A stretch of DNA of 20,851 nt from JAUSIF01 sp964620215. GTDB lineage: Bacteria > Pseudomonadota > Alphaproteobacteria > Rhizobiales > Xanthobacteraceae. How positions within the stretch are numbered: the stretch's first letter is position 1; every line of letters begins with the position of its first letter. The translations under genes were made by a program, and so were the position numbers. The stretch lies in contig CAZUJE010000042.1 of assembly GCA_964620215.1 (NCBI GenBank), forward strand, positions 1-20,851. The letters are read 5' to 3'. A model generated the notes under the pieces. The model was not told where the DNA came from and searched no databases. It saw nothing but the letters and a program-made list of their open reading frames with translations. This document shows, piece by piece, positions 1 through 6,725 of the stretch.

Positions 1-174
1 CATCTCTACGGCGGCATGGATGAGCCCGAACTCAAGATCATCGACGTCTTCATCTGCAAACTCCGCAAAAAACTCGCCAACGCTTCGCAAGGCCGTAACT
101 ACATCGAAACGGTCTGGGGCCGCGGCTATGTTCTGCGCGAGCCGGCGGAAGGCGAAACGCGGATCTCGGCCTGA
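1..174 (+). CDS. ctrA: Cell-cycle response regulator CtrA, C-terminal part (5' end outside window)
   Basis: The visible 57 residues, running to TGA at 172-174, are the end of an OmpR-type winged-helix DNA-binding domain. The stretches GGMDEPELKIIDVFICKLRK and YIETVWGRGYVLREP match what I know of CtrA. CtrA is the essential alphaproteobacterial regulator that binds TTAA-N7-TTAA sites and controls replication, division, motility and envelope genes. It is phosphorylated through CckA and ChpT, and a chpT gene lies at 14820-15452 of this window. The receiver domain is outside the window, so phosphorylation residues cannot be checked. The gene is followed by a strong hairpin terminator. Confidence is high because this C-terminus is nearly invariant in the order; a close paralogue is the only real alternative. 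Confidence 0.93.
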   Translation, partial: HLYGGMDEPELKIIDVFICKLRKKLANASQGRNYIETVWGRGYVLREPAEGETRISA

Positions 175-194
175 TCTGAATTTTCAGCTTCAAC

Positions 195-230
195 AATAAA
201 AAGCCCCGCCCAGCGCGGGGCTTTTTATTT
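195..230. terminator. Bidirectional intrinsic terminator between ctrA and the ars operon
   Basis: There is a perfect 15-bp stem: AATAAAAAGCCCCGC at 195-209, loop CCAGC at 210-214, and the complement at 215-229. The GC core is flanked by A on the left and T on the right, so it gives a U-tract on either strand. It closes ctrA (+) and the convergent arsenic operon (-), whose last stop codon is at about 250. Confidence 0.9.
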
Positions 231-249
231 GGGCAACAAACAGAATTTC

Positions 250-897
250 TTATTTGCTTCGCAAAATCCAACCGCCTAGTGCAACTGCGATTGACGCTCC
301 CAGCATCTCAGCGGCCGCAAATGCAATCGCGTTTTGAGGCGCAATGCCCACGAAAGTATCCGAAAGCGACCGGGCAGCGGTAACGGCAGGATTTGCGAAA
401 GAAGTTGACGCGGTGAACCAATACGCAGCGGCGACATAAAGGCCGATGCTTTCTGCCAGCTTCTCACGAGCGGCTAACAATACGATCAGAACGAGACCGA
501 ACGTTGCAACTACTTCCGCCAGCCATTGCCCTGTACCCGTCCGGATTGTTACGGAAAGCTGAAACACGGGCAATTCAAACATCGCGTGGGTAATCCATAC
601 ACCTATCATGGCCCCTGTGAACTGGGCAGCGATGTATGCGGTGGCTGCGCCAACCAAAATCTCGGAACGAAAGAATTGAACCGCGCTGACGAGCGGATTG
701 AAGTGCGCGCTCGAAATCGGAAGGAATACGTTAATCAGGACGGTCAAAGCCGCGCCGGTCGCAATAGAATTGCACAGAAGCGCCAACGCAACATTCCCGC
801 CGGATAGGCGTTCCGCCATGATGCCGGAGCCAGTGATCGCAGCGAGAAGAAATGCTGTTCCTACGAATTCCGCCGCGACCCGGCGAACAAGATTCAT
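250..897 (-). CDS. MIP-family aquaporin/aquaglyceroporin of the arsenic operon (AqpS-like)
   Basis: This 215-residue protein has about six hydrophobic segments and the two half-helix motifs of the major intrinsic protein family. The first is a variant, NPL at 67-69 in AHFNPLVSA. The second is canonical, NPA at 169-171, followed by Arg176, the usual selectivity-filter arginine. Its ATG overlaps the arsC stop by 4 bp (ATGA), so it is the last, translationally coupled gene of the operon. In Sinorhizobium meliloti an arsenic-operon aquaglyceroporin, AqpS, lets arsenite formed by ArsC leave the cell down its gradient. The absence of any arsB or acr3 gene here suggests the same role. The substrate is inferred from context, not visible in the sequence. 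Confidence 0.88.
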   Translation of the reverse strand: MNLVRRVAAEFVGTAFLLAAITGSGIMAERLSGGNVALALLCNSIATGAALTVLINVFLPISSAHFNPLVSAVQFFRSEILVGAATAYIAAQFTGAMIGVWITHAMFELPVFQLSVTIRTGTGQWLAEVVATFGLVLIVLLAAREKLAESIGLYVAAAYWFTASTSFANPAVTAARSLSDTFVGIAPQNAIAFAAAEMLGASIAVALGGWILRSK

Positions 898-1415
898 TGG
901 CCCTTTGCTTTCGATGAGGCGCCTTCGCTGCGGCCAATGTCTTGCAATTTCGCTTTCAACGTCAGTTCATCAAGCGAGCGGATCGGGAGCGCAGCGAACA
1001 GTTCAATTCGGTTCGACAAAAGCCTGTACGCTTCCTGAAATGCCCGGGCGACTTCAATTTCGGAACCGGTCACGGCTGCTGGATCGGCAATCCCCCAATG
1101 CGCGGTTGCGGGCTTGCCCGGCCAGACAGGGCACGCTTCACCGGCCGCATCGTCGCAAACCGTGAAGATAAAATCGAATTCGGGGGCACCGGGTTTCGCA
1201 AACTCATTCCATGACTTCGAAGTGAATTGCGGCGTGTCGTAGCCCAACGCTTTGAGCAATTTCAGCGTATTCGGATTTACCTGGCCCTTCGGCTGACTTC
1301 CCGCGCTGTAGGCACGGAATTTAGAACCCCCGATCTTGTTCAATATCGCTTCCGCGATGACGGAGCGCGCCGAATTATGCGTGCACAGAAACAGGACATT
1401 GAAAGGCTTAGCCAC
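894..1415 (-). CDS. arsC: Arsenate reductase ArsC, low-molecular-weight phosphatase type
   Basis: The protein has 173 residues if it starts at the GTG at 1413-1415. AAGAAAGG lies 8 bases upstream of that codon and the next residues (AKPFNVLFL) open the family fold. The reading frame is open to 1535 but that extension is unlike the family. The P-loop CTHNSARS gives C11-X5-R17. Resolving cysteines are C87 and C95 in VCDDAAGEACPVWPG, and D111 sits in the DP motif. These are hallmarks of arsenate reductases that reduce As(V) to As(III), usually with thioredoxin as donor. The start overlaps the preceding flavoprotein gene by 8 bp and the stop overlaps the aquaporin gene by 4 bp. The product would hand arsenite to the channel encoded next. 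Confidence 0.9.
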   Translation of the reverse strand: MAKPFNVLFLCTHNSARSVIAEAILNKIGGSKFRAYSAGSQPKGQVNPNTLKLLKALGYDTPQFTSKSWNEFAKPGAPEFDFIFTVCDDAAGEACPVWPGKPATAHWGIADPAAVTGSEIEVARAFQEAYRLLSNRIELFAALPIRSLDELTLKAKLQDIGRSEGASSKAKGQ

Positions 1416-2748
1416 AGCCGCAACCTTTCTTACCTTCGGCCTTGGCGGCAGCGTCCGCCGAACAACACGCGACCGGCTGGTCCGCCAGAATATCCGTCGA
1501 ACACACACCGGATTCCGGCAGTACCAATCGCACATCGTTGGCGGCTTTCTGATCGCCCGCGATATGTGCGACGACGGAACGGGCCTGTTCGTATCCCGTC
1601 GCCATCAAGAATGTTGGCGCACGGCCATAGCTCTTCATGCCAACAGCGAAGTAGCCCGGCTCAGGGTGCGAGAGTTCTTTGTAGCCGTGCGGCCGGATCG
1701 TTCCGCAAGAATGAAGATTCGGGTCAATCATCGGCCCAAGAATACGTGGGCATTCGAGCCACGAGTCCAGGTCGAGGCGCAATTCGCGAGTGATGGAAAG
1801 ATCAGGGCGGAAGCCGGTTGCGACGACAATCCGGTCTACGGCATCAAGCGTAAGCTGGCCGAGCGAATTGTTGCGTCCGCCGACCGAGAGGCCATCATCG
1901 CGGGATTCGATGCTCTCAGCGGAAAAGCCCAGAACCAGCCGCAGCCTTCCACTTTCCGTCAGCAGCTTCAGATCGCTTCCGAGTTTTCCGCGTGCCGGAA
2001 GCTGGTCTGCGGCACCGCCGCCGAATATGCGATTGAGATTCGAGCTTCGGACGGCCCAAATAATCTTCGTATGAGCATCGGTCTGCATTAGCTGAGCAAG
2101 GTCCAGCAATACATTCGCGGCGGAATGACCCCCGCCAATGACAAGGACGCGCTTGCCAAGATAAGCGGCACGATCCTTCCCGAGAACATCGGGAATTCCG
2201 TACACAATCCGGTTTGTAAAATCGGATTCGCCGACAGCAGAAACGCCAGAAGCCCCCAACGGGTTCGGTGTTTCCCATGTTCCCGAAGCGTCAATCACGG
2301 CGCGGGCGAAATCCACTCGCGTCCCTGAACCGTTCGAGACGGTCAGTGCGAACGGGCGCTGCTCACGATCTCGGGAAACGACCTTGTCCATACCCCTTCT
2401 TGTGACCGCGCGAACGCGCGTCTTCGTTTGCAGCGCGGCCGCAATCTGTGGCGTGCGGGCAAGCGGATCCAGATAGGCATCAATCAATTCCCGGCCTGTC
2501 GGCAACACGTCTACCGGCGGTGTCTGCCAGCCGGCTTCGCGGAGCAAGGCAACTGCCGCACTGTCCGTATTGAACTGCCACGGCGAGAACAGCCGAACAT
2601 GCCGCCAAGCACGGACGGAGGACGCAACGGACTCACCAGCTTCGTAAATTCTTACCGGCAACCCACGTTCAATCAGATGGGACGCAGAGGCAAGGCCTAC
2701 AGGGCCAGCGCCAATTACCGCGACGGGCAAACCTGCTGACTGATTCAT
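1408..2748 (-). CDS. FAD/NAD(P)-dependent flavoprotein (CzcO/ArsO-like) of the ars operon, with Cys-rich tail
   Basis: The protein has 446 residues from the ATG at 2746-2748. AAAAGG lies upstream of it, and the codon overlaps the arsR stop by 4 bp (ATGA). The frame continues upstream to 2808 inside arsR and that part is unlikely to be used. Residues 9-18 (VAVIGAGPVG) form an FAD-binding Rossmann motif. A second motif, VLVIGGGHSAANVLLDLA, fits NAD(P)H binding, and VVATGFRPD is the usual ATG-type motif of two-dinucleotide flavoproteins. The family resembles COG2072 monooxygenase/TrxR-like proteins, including the ArsO-type proteins of some ars operons. The reaction is unknown. The C-terminus is odd: Cys at 416, 428, 429, 443 and 445, ending GCGCG, which looks like a thiol metalloid site. 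ArsH, the usual flavoprotein in rhizobial ars operons, is absent. Confidence 0.8.
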   Translation of the reverse strand: MNQSAGLPVAVIGAGPVGLASASHLIERGLPVRIYEAGESVASSVRAWRHVRLFSPWQFNTDSAAVALLREAGWQTPPVDVLPTGRELIDAYLDPLARTPQIAAALQTKTRVRAVTRRGMDKVVSRDREQRPFALTVSNGSGTRVDFARAVIDASGTWETPNPLGASGVSAVGESDFTNRIVYGIPDVLGKDRAAYLGKRVLVIGGGHSAANVLLDLAQLMQTDAHTKIIWAVRSSNLNRIFGGGAADQLPARGKLGSDLKLLTESGRLRLVLGFSAESIESRDDGLSVGGRNNSLGQLTLDAVDRIVVATGFRPDLSITRELRLDLDSWLECPRILGPMIDPNLHSCGTIRPHGYKELSHPEPGYFAVGMKSYGRAPTFLMATGYEQARSVVAHIAGDQKAANDVRLVLPESGVCSTDILADQPVACCSADAAAKAEGKKGCGCG

Positions 2749-3080
2749 GACGACACCTTTTGACGTTTGGAGCTTTTGGCAGACGCACAGGATTTTTCGC
2801 CCCCGCAACAGTTCTGCGTGAGATAGCCAAGCAAATCGTTCATCGTGTCGAAGCGGGCCGCATAAATCATCGAACGGCCTTCACGCCGCACCGTTACCAG
2901 AGCCGCGTGACGTAGACGGTCAAAGTGAAAGGTCAGCGTATTCGGCGGTACTTTCAGCTTCGCCGCGATTTCGCCCGCGGCCATTCCTTGCGGGCCTGCC
3001 TCGACGAGAAGCCGGTAGGCATCCAAGCGATTTTCCTGCGCCAACGCGGCCAGTGCTTCTACGGCGTCTATCTTTTCCAT
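2745..3080 (-). CDS. arsR: ArsR-family arsenite-responsive repressor
   Basis: This 111-residue winged-helix repressor starts at the ATG at 3078-3080. The frame is open to 3290, but that would run through a terminator and an unrelated tail. The recognition region (AAKLKVPPNTLTFHFDRLRHA, about 39-59) and the wing (VRREGRSMIYA) are typical of ArsR. The metalloid site is at the C-terminus: C91, C92 and C98. This CC-X5-C spacing matches the Acidithiobacillus ferrooxidans ArsR site (Cys95, 96, 102), not the CVC box of the plasmid R773 type. It is first in the operon and should release the promoter when arsenite binds. No good ribosome binding site precedes the ATG; see the promoter entry. Confidence 0.9.
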   Translation of the reverse strand: MEKIDAVEALAALAQENRLDAYRLLVEAGPQGMAAGEIAAKLKVPPNTLTFHFDRLRHAALVTVRREGRSMIYAARFDTMNDLLGYLTQNCCGGEKSCASAKSSKRQKVSS

Positions 3081-3102
3081 ATTTCTACGAATATCGAAAT
3101 AT
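3079..3102 (-). promoter_or_regulatory. Probable ArsR operator over the arsR start
   Basis: An inverted repeat with 7-bp perfect arms, ATATTTC at 3079-3085 and GAAATAT at 3096-3102, plus one further inner pair. This size and AT-rich form fit ArsR-family operators. It covers the proposed -10 element and touches the arsR start codon, so bound ArsR would block initiation. Confidence 0.65.
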
Positions 3103-3116
3103 AGGTTCCTCGTCAA
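3088..3116 (-). promoter_or_regulatory. Candidate sigma-70-type promoter of the ars operon
   Basis: On the minus strand, TTGACG (3116-3111) is followed after exactly 17 bases by TATTCG (3093-3088). This gives a good -35 and a weak -10. Transcription would then begin about at the arsR ATG, giving a leaderless or nearly leaderless mRNA, in line with the missing ribosome binding site. Confidence 0.5.
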
Positions 3117-3121
3117 TAAAT

Positions 3122-3154
3122 AAAAACCCCGCCACGAGGCGGGGTTTTTGTTTT
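3122..3154 (-). terminator. Intrinsic terminator of the desaturase gene
   Basis: There is a 12-bp perfect stem: AAAAACCCCGCC at 3122-3133, loop ACGA, and the complement at 3138-3149. On the minus strand it is followed by TTTTTATTTATT. It lies just downstream of the desaturase stop and insulates the ars promoter. On the plus strand it also ends in T5-G-T4. Confidence 0.85.
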
Positions 3155-3168
3155 GAAATTTGTAGCAA

Positions 3169-4212
3169 TCACGCGCCAGCAGGCTCCGCCCGCAGTTCGC
3201 GGAACGAAACAAGCCGCCGCCGGTCTTCGTCCCACAGCACGAAGCGCACGCAGCGGAAGCTTTCCCTGATGGTAAGGCGGCTGACTTCATTCAGTTCAGG
3301 ATGATCGCGCAGCACGCTCGGCAGCCGGTAATAGGGAATGCGGCTGCAAAGATGATGCACATGATGGATGCCGATATTGGCGGTGAACCAGCGCAACACC
3401 GTGGGAAGATCGTAGTGCGAGCTTCCGTGCAGCGCCGCTTCCTGCATGTTCCATTGCCGGCTCGGCTCCCAATACGTTTCCTCGAACTGATGCTGCACGT
3501 AAAACAGCCATACGCCGATCGATGCCGCGAGCAGCATCACCGGCACCTGAATAACGAGAACCGGCGCAACCCCGATGAACCAGACCAGCGCCGCAATGAT
3601 CACCGCGATGGCGAGATTGGTGAGCATGGTGCTGAGCCATTGCCGCCAGCCGGCGCGCATTAATCCCGCCGGCAGGCGATGGCGCACGAAAAACAGATAC
3701 GCGGGCCCGATGCCAAACATGACGAGGGGATGCCGGTACAGGCGGTAGCGCAGCCTGCCCAGAAACGGCAGCGCAAGATATTCGCGCACGGTGAGCGTAT
3801 CGATGTCACCCATGCCGCGGCGGTCGAGATTTCCCGATGTGGCGTGGTGGCTCGCGTGGCTGCGGCGCCAGAAATCGTAGGGCGTCAGCGTCAGCACACC
3901 GAGGACGCGGCCGACCCAGTCGTTCGCGAATTTGGAGCGGAAAAACGAGCCATGCCCGCAGTCGTGCTGGATCATGAACAACCGCATCAGAAATCCGCCG
4001 GCCGGAATCGCGAGCAGCAGGGAAATCCACCAATAGCCGAAATGCAGCGCCAGCCAGGCGAGCATCCATAACGCCGCGAGCGGGATTAAGGTGACCACGA
4101 TCTCGAAAATACTGCGGGCATGGTCGGGTTCACGATATTGCGCGAGAACTTGCAGCCAGTTTCGTGTGTCGCGCTGAGCGGAGGGTAAAACGGCGGCGTT
4201 GTCTTGTTTCAA
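3169..4212 (-). CDS. Membrane fatty acid desaturase (delta-12/omega-6 type)
   Basis: An integral membrane di-iron desaturase that would insert a double bond into acyl chains, probably of membrane phospholipids. From a TTG start at 4210-4212 it has 347 residues, and this fits the family N-terminus. An ATG at 4300-4302 in frame would add 30 residues with no family character, so the start is uncertain. The three histidine boxes are complete: HDCGH at 83-87, HASHH at 119-123 and HHVHH at 283-287. Hydrophobic pairs lie at about 38-80 and 195-240. FYVQHQFEETYWEP before the third box is typical of the omega-6 branch. The gene stands alone: a terminator follows it and about 275 bp of non-coding DNA precedes it. 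The exact regiospecificity cannot be read from the sequence. Confidence 0.88.
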   Translation of the reverse strand: MKQDNAAVLPSAQRDTRNWLQVLAQYREPDHARSIFEIVVTLIPLAALWMLAWLALHFGYWWISLLLAIPAGGFLMRLFMIQHDCGHGSFFRSKFANDWVGRVLGVLTLTPYDFWRRSHASHHATSGNLDRRGMGDIDTLTVREYLALPFLGRLRYRLYRHPLVMFGIGPAYLFFVRHRLPAGLMRAGWRQWLSTMLTNLAIAVIIAALVWFIGVAPVLVIQVPVMLLAASIGVWLFYVQHQFEETYWEPSRQWNMQEAALHGSSHYDLPTVLRWFTANIGIHHVHHLCSRIPYYRLPSVLRDHPELNEVSRLTIRESFRCVRFVLWDEDRRRLVSFRELRAEPAGA

Positions 4213-4439
4213 TTTGAATCCGTTTGTCAGGAGTTGCGGCGCGGGCTCTTGATGGGTGCGGCGATTGCCCCGGCTCCAGCTGCCTGTTTTGCATGGCCGC
4301 AATAACAGAGTTCGGGAGGATTCGCACCAACTGGTTACGGTTGTCCATTCCCGCGGCGCACCCGGGTATTGGGGAACCGGGGCGCCTTAATCAGGGTGCC
4401 TATCGCGTTGAAAAATTGGGAAACAGAAAGCCCTGAATG

Positions 4440-4470
4440 CGTCATGCCCGGCGCGGGGCCGGGCATGACG
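4440..4470. repeat. REP-like palindrome
   Basis: A perfect 13-bp stem (CGTCATGCCCGGC at 4440-4452) with a 5-base loop and the complement at 4458-4470. Palindromes built on GTCATGCCCGGC are a familiar dispersed intergenic repeat in Bradyrhizobiaceae-type genomes. It lies just past the GlsB-like stop and could also help end that transcript, but it lacks a T-run. Confidence 0.65.
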
Positions 4471-4487
4471 GTTTAAACGCCGCCGGA

Positions 4488-4763
4488 TCAGGAATTTCCC
4501 GGGTCGCGAATCGTGCCGCTCGCCACCAGGCGATTCCAGATGAACAATACCGCGAATGCGCCGAGCGTGGCTCCGACCAATCCAGCACCCTGATTGGGAC
4601 TGTACCAGCCGACCGACTGCCCGATGAACGTCATCAGGAAAGCGCCGGCAATACCTAGACCGGCGGTCAGTATGAATCCGCCGGGCGTATTCGGCCCCGG
4701 CGAGAGCCAGCGCGCAATCAGACCCGCGATAAAACCGATGATAACAATCCAGAGAATGCCCAT
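4488..4763 (-). CDS. GlsB/YeaQ/YmgE-family small stress membrane protein
   Basis: This 91-residue protein has three hydrophobic segments (about 3-22, 29-52 and 60-78). It also has the glycine-rich pattern of the transglycosylase-associated/YeaQ family: GFIAGLIARWLSPG, then GGFILTAGLGIAGAFL, then GATLGAFAVLFIW. The family name is historical; no transglycosylase activity is established. Members are small inner-membrane proteins often induced by general or acid stress. A GGAGG lies 9 bases upstream of the ATG. The gene begins 27 bp after the YidB-like gene, so the two are probably cotranscribed. A REP-like hairpin follows it. Confidence 0.9.
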   Translation of the reverse strand: MGILWIVIIGFIAGLIARWLSPGPNTPGGFILTAGLGIAGAFLMTFIGQSVGWYSPNQGAGLVGATLGAFAVLFIWNRLVASGTIRDPGNS

Positions 4764-4790
4764 TTGTTCGCGCCTCCAGCCGGTTGCGGA

Positions 4791-5417
4791 TTACAGAAAA
4801 CGTGAGAATTCCTTGTCGGTCGGCAGCTTGCCGTTCGGCGTCAGCGTGTCGATCAAACCCGGCAGGTTCTTGCTCAGATCGGCAAGCACTTCACTCTTTG
4901 ACGCGCCGGTCTGCCGCACGAGCGCATCAAGTATGTCGCTGCCGAGCGTCTTCTCGATTTCGCGCGGCGCGATCTGCTCGTTCTTGCCGGTGCCGACCCA
5001 GGAGTCGGCGACCTGGCCCTGACCGCTCTTCTGAAACTGCTTGAGCAATTCGCCGAGGCCGCCGTTCAGCACGCTGCCCGCGGCCGCGCCGCCCAAAAGC
5101 CCGCCCAGCAAATCGCCCACACCGCCGCTGTTTGCCGCCGTCCCGCCTTTGCCGCCGCCGAGCACCTGACCCAGCAGGTCGCCAAGACCACCGCCGCTAT
5201 TCGCGGTCGTCTCGCCCGGTTTTGGAAGCGGAAACGGAGAGCCGGTTTCCGGCGCGGTCTGGCTGCCGGAGCCCATGTGCTGCCATGCCTTGTAGGCAAG
5301 GAGTGCCAGCAGCGCGAGCGTGATCGGCGACATGCCTTTGCTCTCACCGCCGGGCTGCGGCGACGACGAGCCGCGCGGACCGTTCATCATTCCGTTCAAT
5401 ACGTCTAAAATTCCCAT
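4791..5417 (-). CDS. YidB-family (DUF937) protein with glycine-rich repeats
   Basis: A 208-residue protein preceded by a strong GAGGAGG. The N-terminus MGILDVLNGMM and a hydrophobic stretch at about 30-43 are followed by a glycine-rich middle. The middle holds near-copies of ANSGG-(G)LGDLLG at 72-84 and 95-106 and a third partial copy, NGGLGELLKQF, at 118-128. The C-terminal half (about 136-205, DSWVGTGKN, LGSDILDALVRQTG, LTPNGKLP) is the YidB/DUF937 domain. Its function is unknown; members occur in many proteobacteria and often sit beside stress genes, as here with the GlsB-like gene. No catalytic motif is visible. Confidence 0.85.
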   Translation of the reverse strand: MGILDVLNGMMNGPRGSSSPQPGGESKGMSPITLALLALLAYKAWQHMGSGSQTAPETGSPFPLPKPGETTANSGGGLGDLLGQVLGGGKGGTAANSGGVGDLLGGLLGGAAAGSVLNGGLGELLKQFQKSGQGQVADSWVGTGKNEQIAPREIEKTLGSDILDALVRQTGASKSEVLADLSKNLPGLIDTLTPNGKLPTDKEFSRFL

Positions 5418-5572
5418 GGACGCCTCCTCACTCTGTTCGCACGCGCTATCGCGCTCAGGATCGAGCTTCGACAGATTCTGTGTTGGAAACGTGACTAACT
5501 CAAGTCGGGAATTTCCCTAAAGGTTTCTGCGTTATCGCGAACCAAGCGAGATCGCACCCGCAAGCAGCGCGA

Positions 5573-5589
5573 GCGGACGGTGCGTCCGC
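5573..5589. repeat. Short hairpin past the binding-protein gene
   Basis: GCGGACG at 5573-5579 pairs with CGTCCGC at 5583-5589 around a 3-base loop. It lies 24 bp beyond the stop codon of the gene at 5613-6581. It has no T-run on either side, so it is at most a weak terminator or an mRNA 3'-end stabiliser. Confidence 0.35.
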
Positions 5590-5612
5590 CCGCTCACGCC
5601 ACTTCGCAACTC

Positions 5613-6581
5613 TTATTCGACCTTCGCGCCGGAGTCCTTCACGACCTTCGACCACTTGTCGGTCTCGGCTTGGATCACCTTGCCGAAATCCGCCGGGCTG
5701 CCGCCGATCGGCACGCCGCCCATTTCCTTCATGCGGGCGAGGAATTTCGGATCGGCGAGTGCCGCGGTCACTTCCTTGTTGATGCGGTCGATGGCGGCCT
5801 GCGGTGAGCCTTTTGGCATGCCGAGGCCGAACCAGGCGCTCGCTTCATAGCCCTTCACCGTGTCGCCGACCGTCGGCACCTCCGGCAACGCGTCGTTGCG
5901 CGAGGCGGTGGTGACGCCGAGCGGACGCAGGCGGCCTTCCTTGATGTAGCCGATGGAGGCCGGAAGGTTGTCGAACATCACCTGCACCTGCCCCCCGAGG
6001 AGATCGGTGAGCGCCGGCGCCGAGCCGCGATACGGCACATGCACCATATTCACGCCGGTCATCGTCTTGAAGAGTTCACCGGAGAGATGGATCGAAGTGC
6101 CGGAGCCGGACGACGCCATGTTCACTTTTCCGGGGTTGCCCTTCGCCCACTCAATGAACTCTGCCACGGACTTGGCCGGCACCGAGGGATGCACGACCAT
6201 CACGTTCGGCACGCGGATCAGGCCCGCAACCGGCGCGATGTCGCGGATGAAATTGAAATTCAGGTTCTGATAGAGCGTGGCGTTGATGCCGTGCGCCGGG
6301 TTCACGAGCAGCATGGTGTAGCCGTCCGCCGGCGAATTCACGACCTGCTCGGTGCCGAGATTGTTGCCGGCTCCCGGCTTGTTCTCGACGATGAAAGTCT
6401 GGCCGGTGCGCTCCTGCAACCACTGGCAGATCAGGCGGCCGAGAATGTCGGTGGCGCCGCCGGCCGGATACGGCACGACGAGCTTCACGGTGCGGCTTGG
6501 ATAGTCTTGCGCCGATGCGCCGCTGAGAAAGGCGAACGACAGCAACATGGCGAGTACAGACGGACGAAAAATACGGATCAC
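5613..6581 (-). CDS. Bug-family (TctC) periplasmic tricarboxylate-type binding protein
   Basis: 322 residues from a GTG at 6579-6581, with GGGAG nine bases upstream. A Sec signal peptide is clear (about 1-24, cleavage near ASA|QDYP). The mature start YPSRTVKLVVPYPAGGATDILGR is the hallmark of Bug proteins, the extracytoplasmic receptors of tripartite tricarboxylate transporters. Further family segments include VENKPGAGNNLG, HVPYRG and LGVTTASRN. Bug proteins bind carboxylated or amide solutes, and the ligand cannot be told from sequence. No tctA or tctB membrane gene lies nearby, so this is an orphan receptor, a common situation in Burkholderia- and Bradyrhizobium-like genomes. Confidence 0.92.
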   Translation of the reverse strand: MIRIFRPSVLAMLLSFAFLSGASAQDYPSRTVKLVVPYPAGGATDILGRLICQWLQERTGQTFIVENKPGAGNNLGTEQVVNSPADGYTMLLVNPAHGINATLYQNLNFNFIRDIAPVAGLIRVPNVMVVHPSVPAKSVAEFIEWAKGNPGKVNMASSGSGTSIHLSGELFKTMTGVNMVHVPYRGSAPALTDLLGGQVQVMFDNLPASIGYIKEGRLRPLGVTTASRNDALPEVPTVGDTVKGYEASAWFGLGMPKGSPQAAIDRINKEVTAALADPKFLARMKEMGGVPIGGSPADFGKVIQAETDKWSKVVKDSGAKVE

Positions 6582-6607
6582 TTTGGCGTCTCCCTAAGAT
6601 GCATTTG

Positions 6608-6644
6608 GCGGCCGGCGCGCTCTTTCGGCGCTTTCTCCGGCCGC
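6608..6644. repeat. Inverted repeat between the ABC exporter and Bug genes
   Basis: GCGGCCGG at 6608-6615 pairs with CCGGCCGC at 6637-6644, with GCGC blocks inside (6617-6620 and 6628-6631) that can extend the stem. It lies between the permease stop at 6726 and the next gene start at 6581. It may mark the end of the ABC operon, but there is no T-run. Confidence 0.4.
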
Positions 6645-6725
6645 TGTGCAAATATCCTAGAGCATACGCAAGCCACCAGCCAACGCCGGCGGAGATCGGA
6701 AAGCTACACAGATAGTTGAAGCGGA

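Noticed and set aside
1336..2091. Plus-strand frame opposite arsC and the flavoprotein
   Set aside because: No family resemblance; the minus strand has overlapping, motif-complete genes.
4295..4345. tRNA T-loop-like sequence (GGTGCGAATCC on the minus strand)
   Set aside because: The T-stem does not pair and no D-arm, anticodon arm or acceptor stem could be drawn, so no tRNA or att fragment is claimed.
5430..5520. Possible EcfG (general stress) promoter before the YidB-like gene
   Set aside because: A GGAA and a CGTT occur on the minus strand but are about 20 bases apart instead of 16-17, so the match is not good enough.
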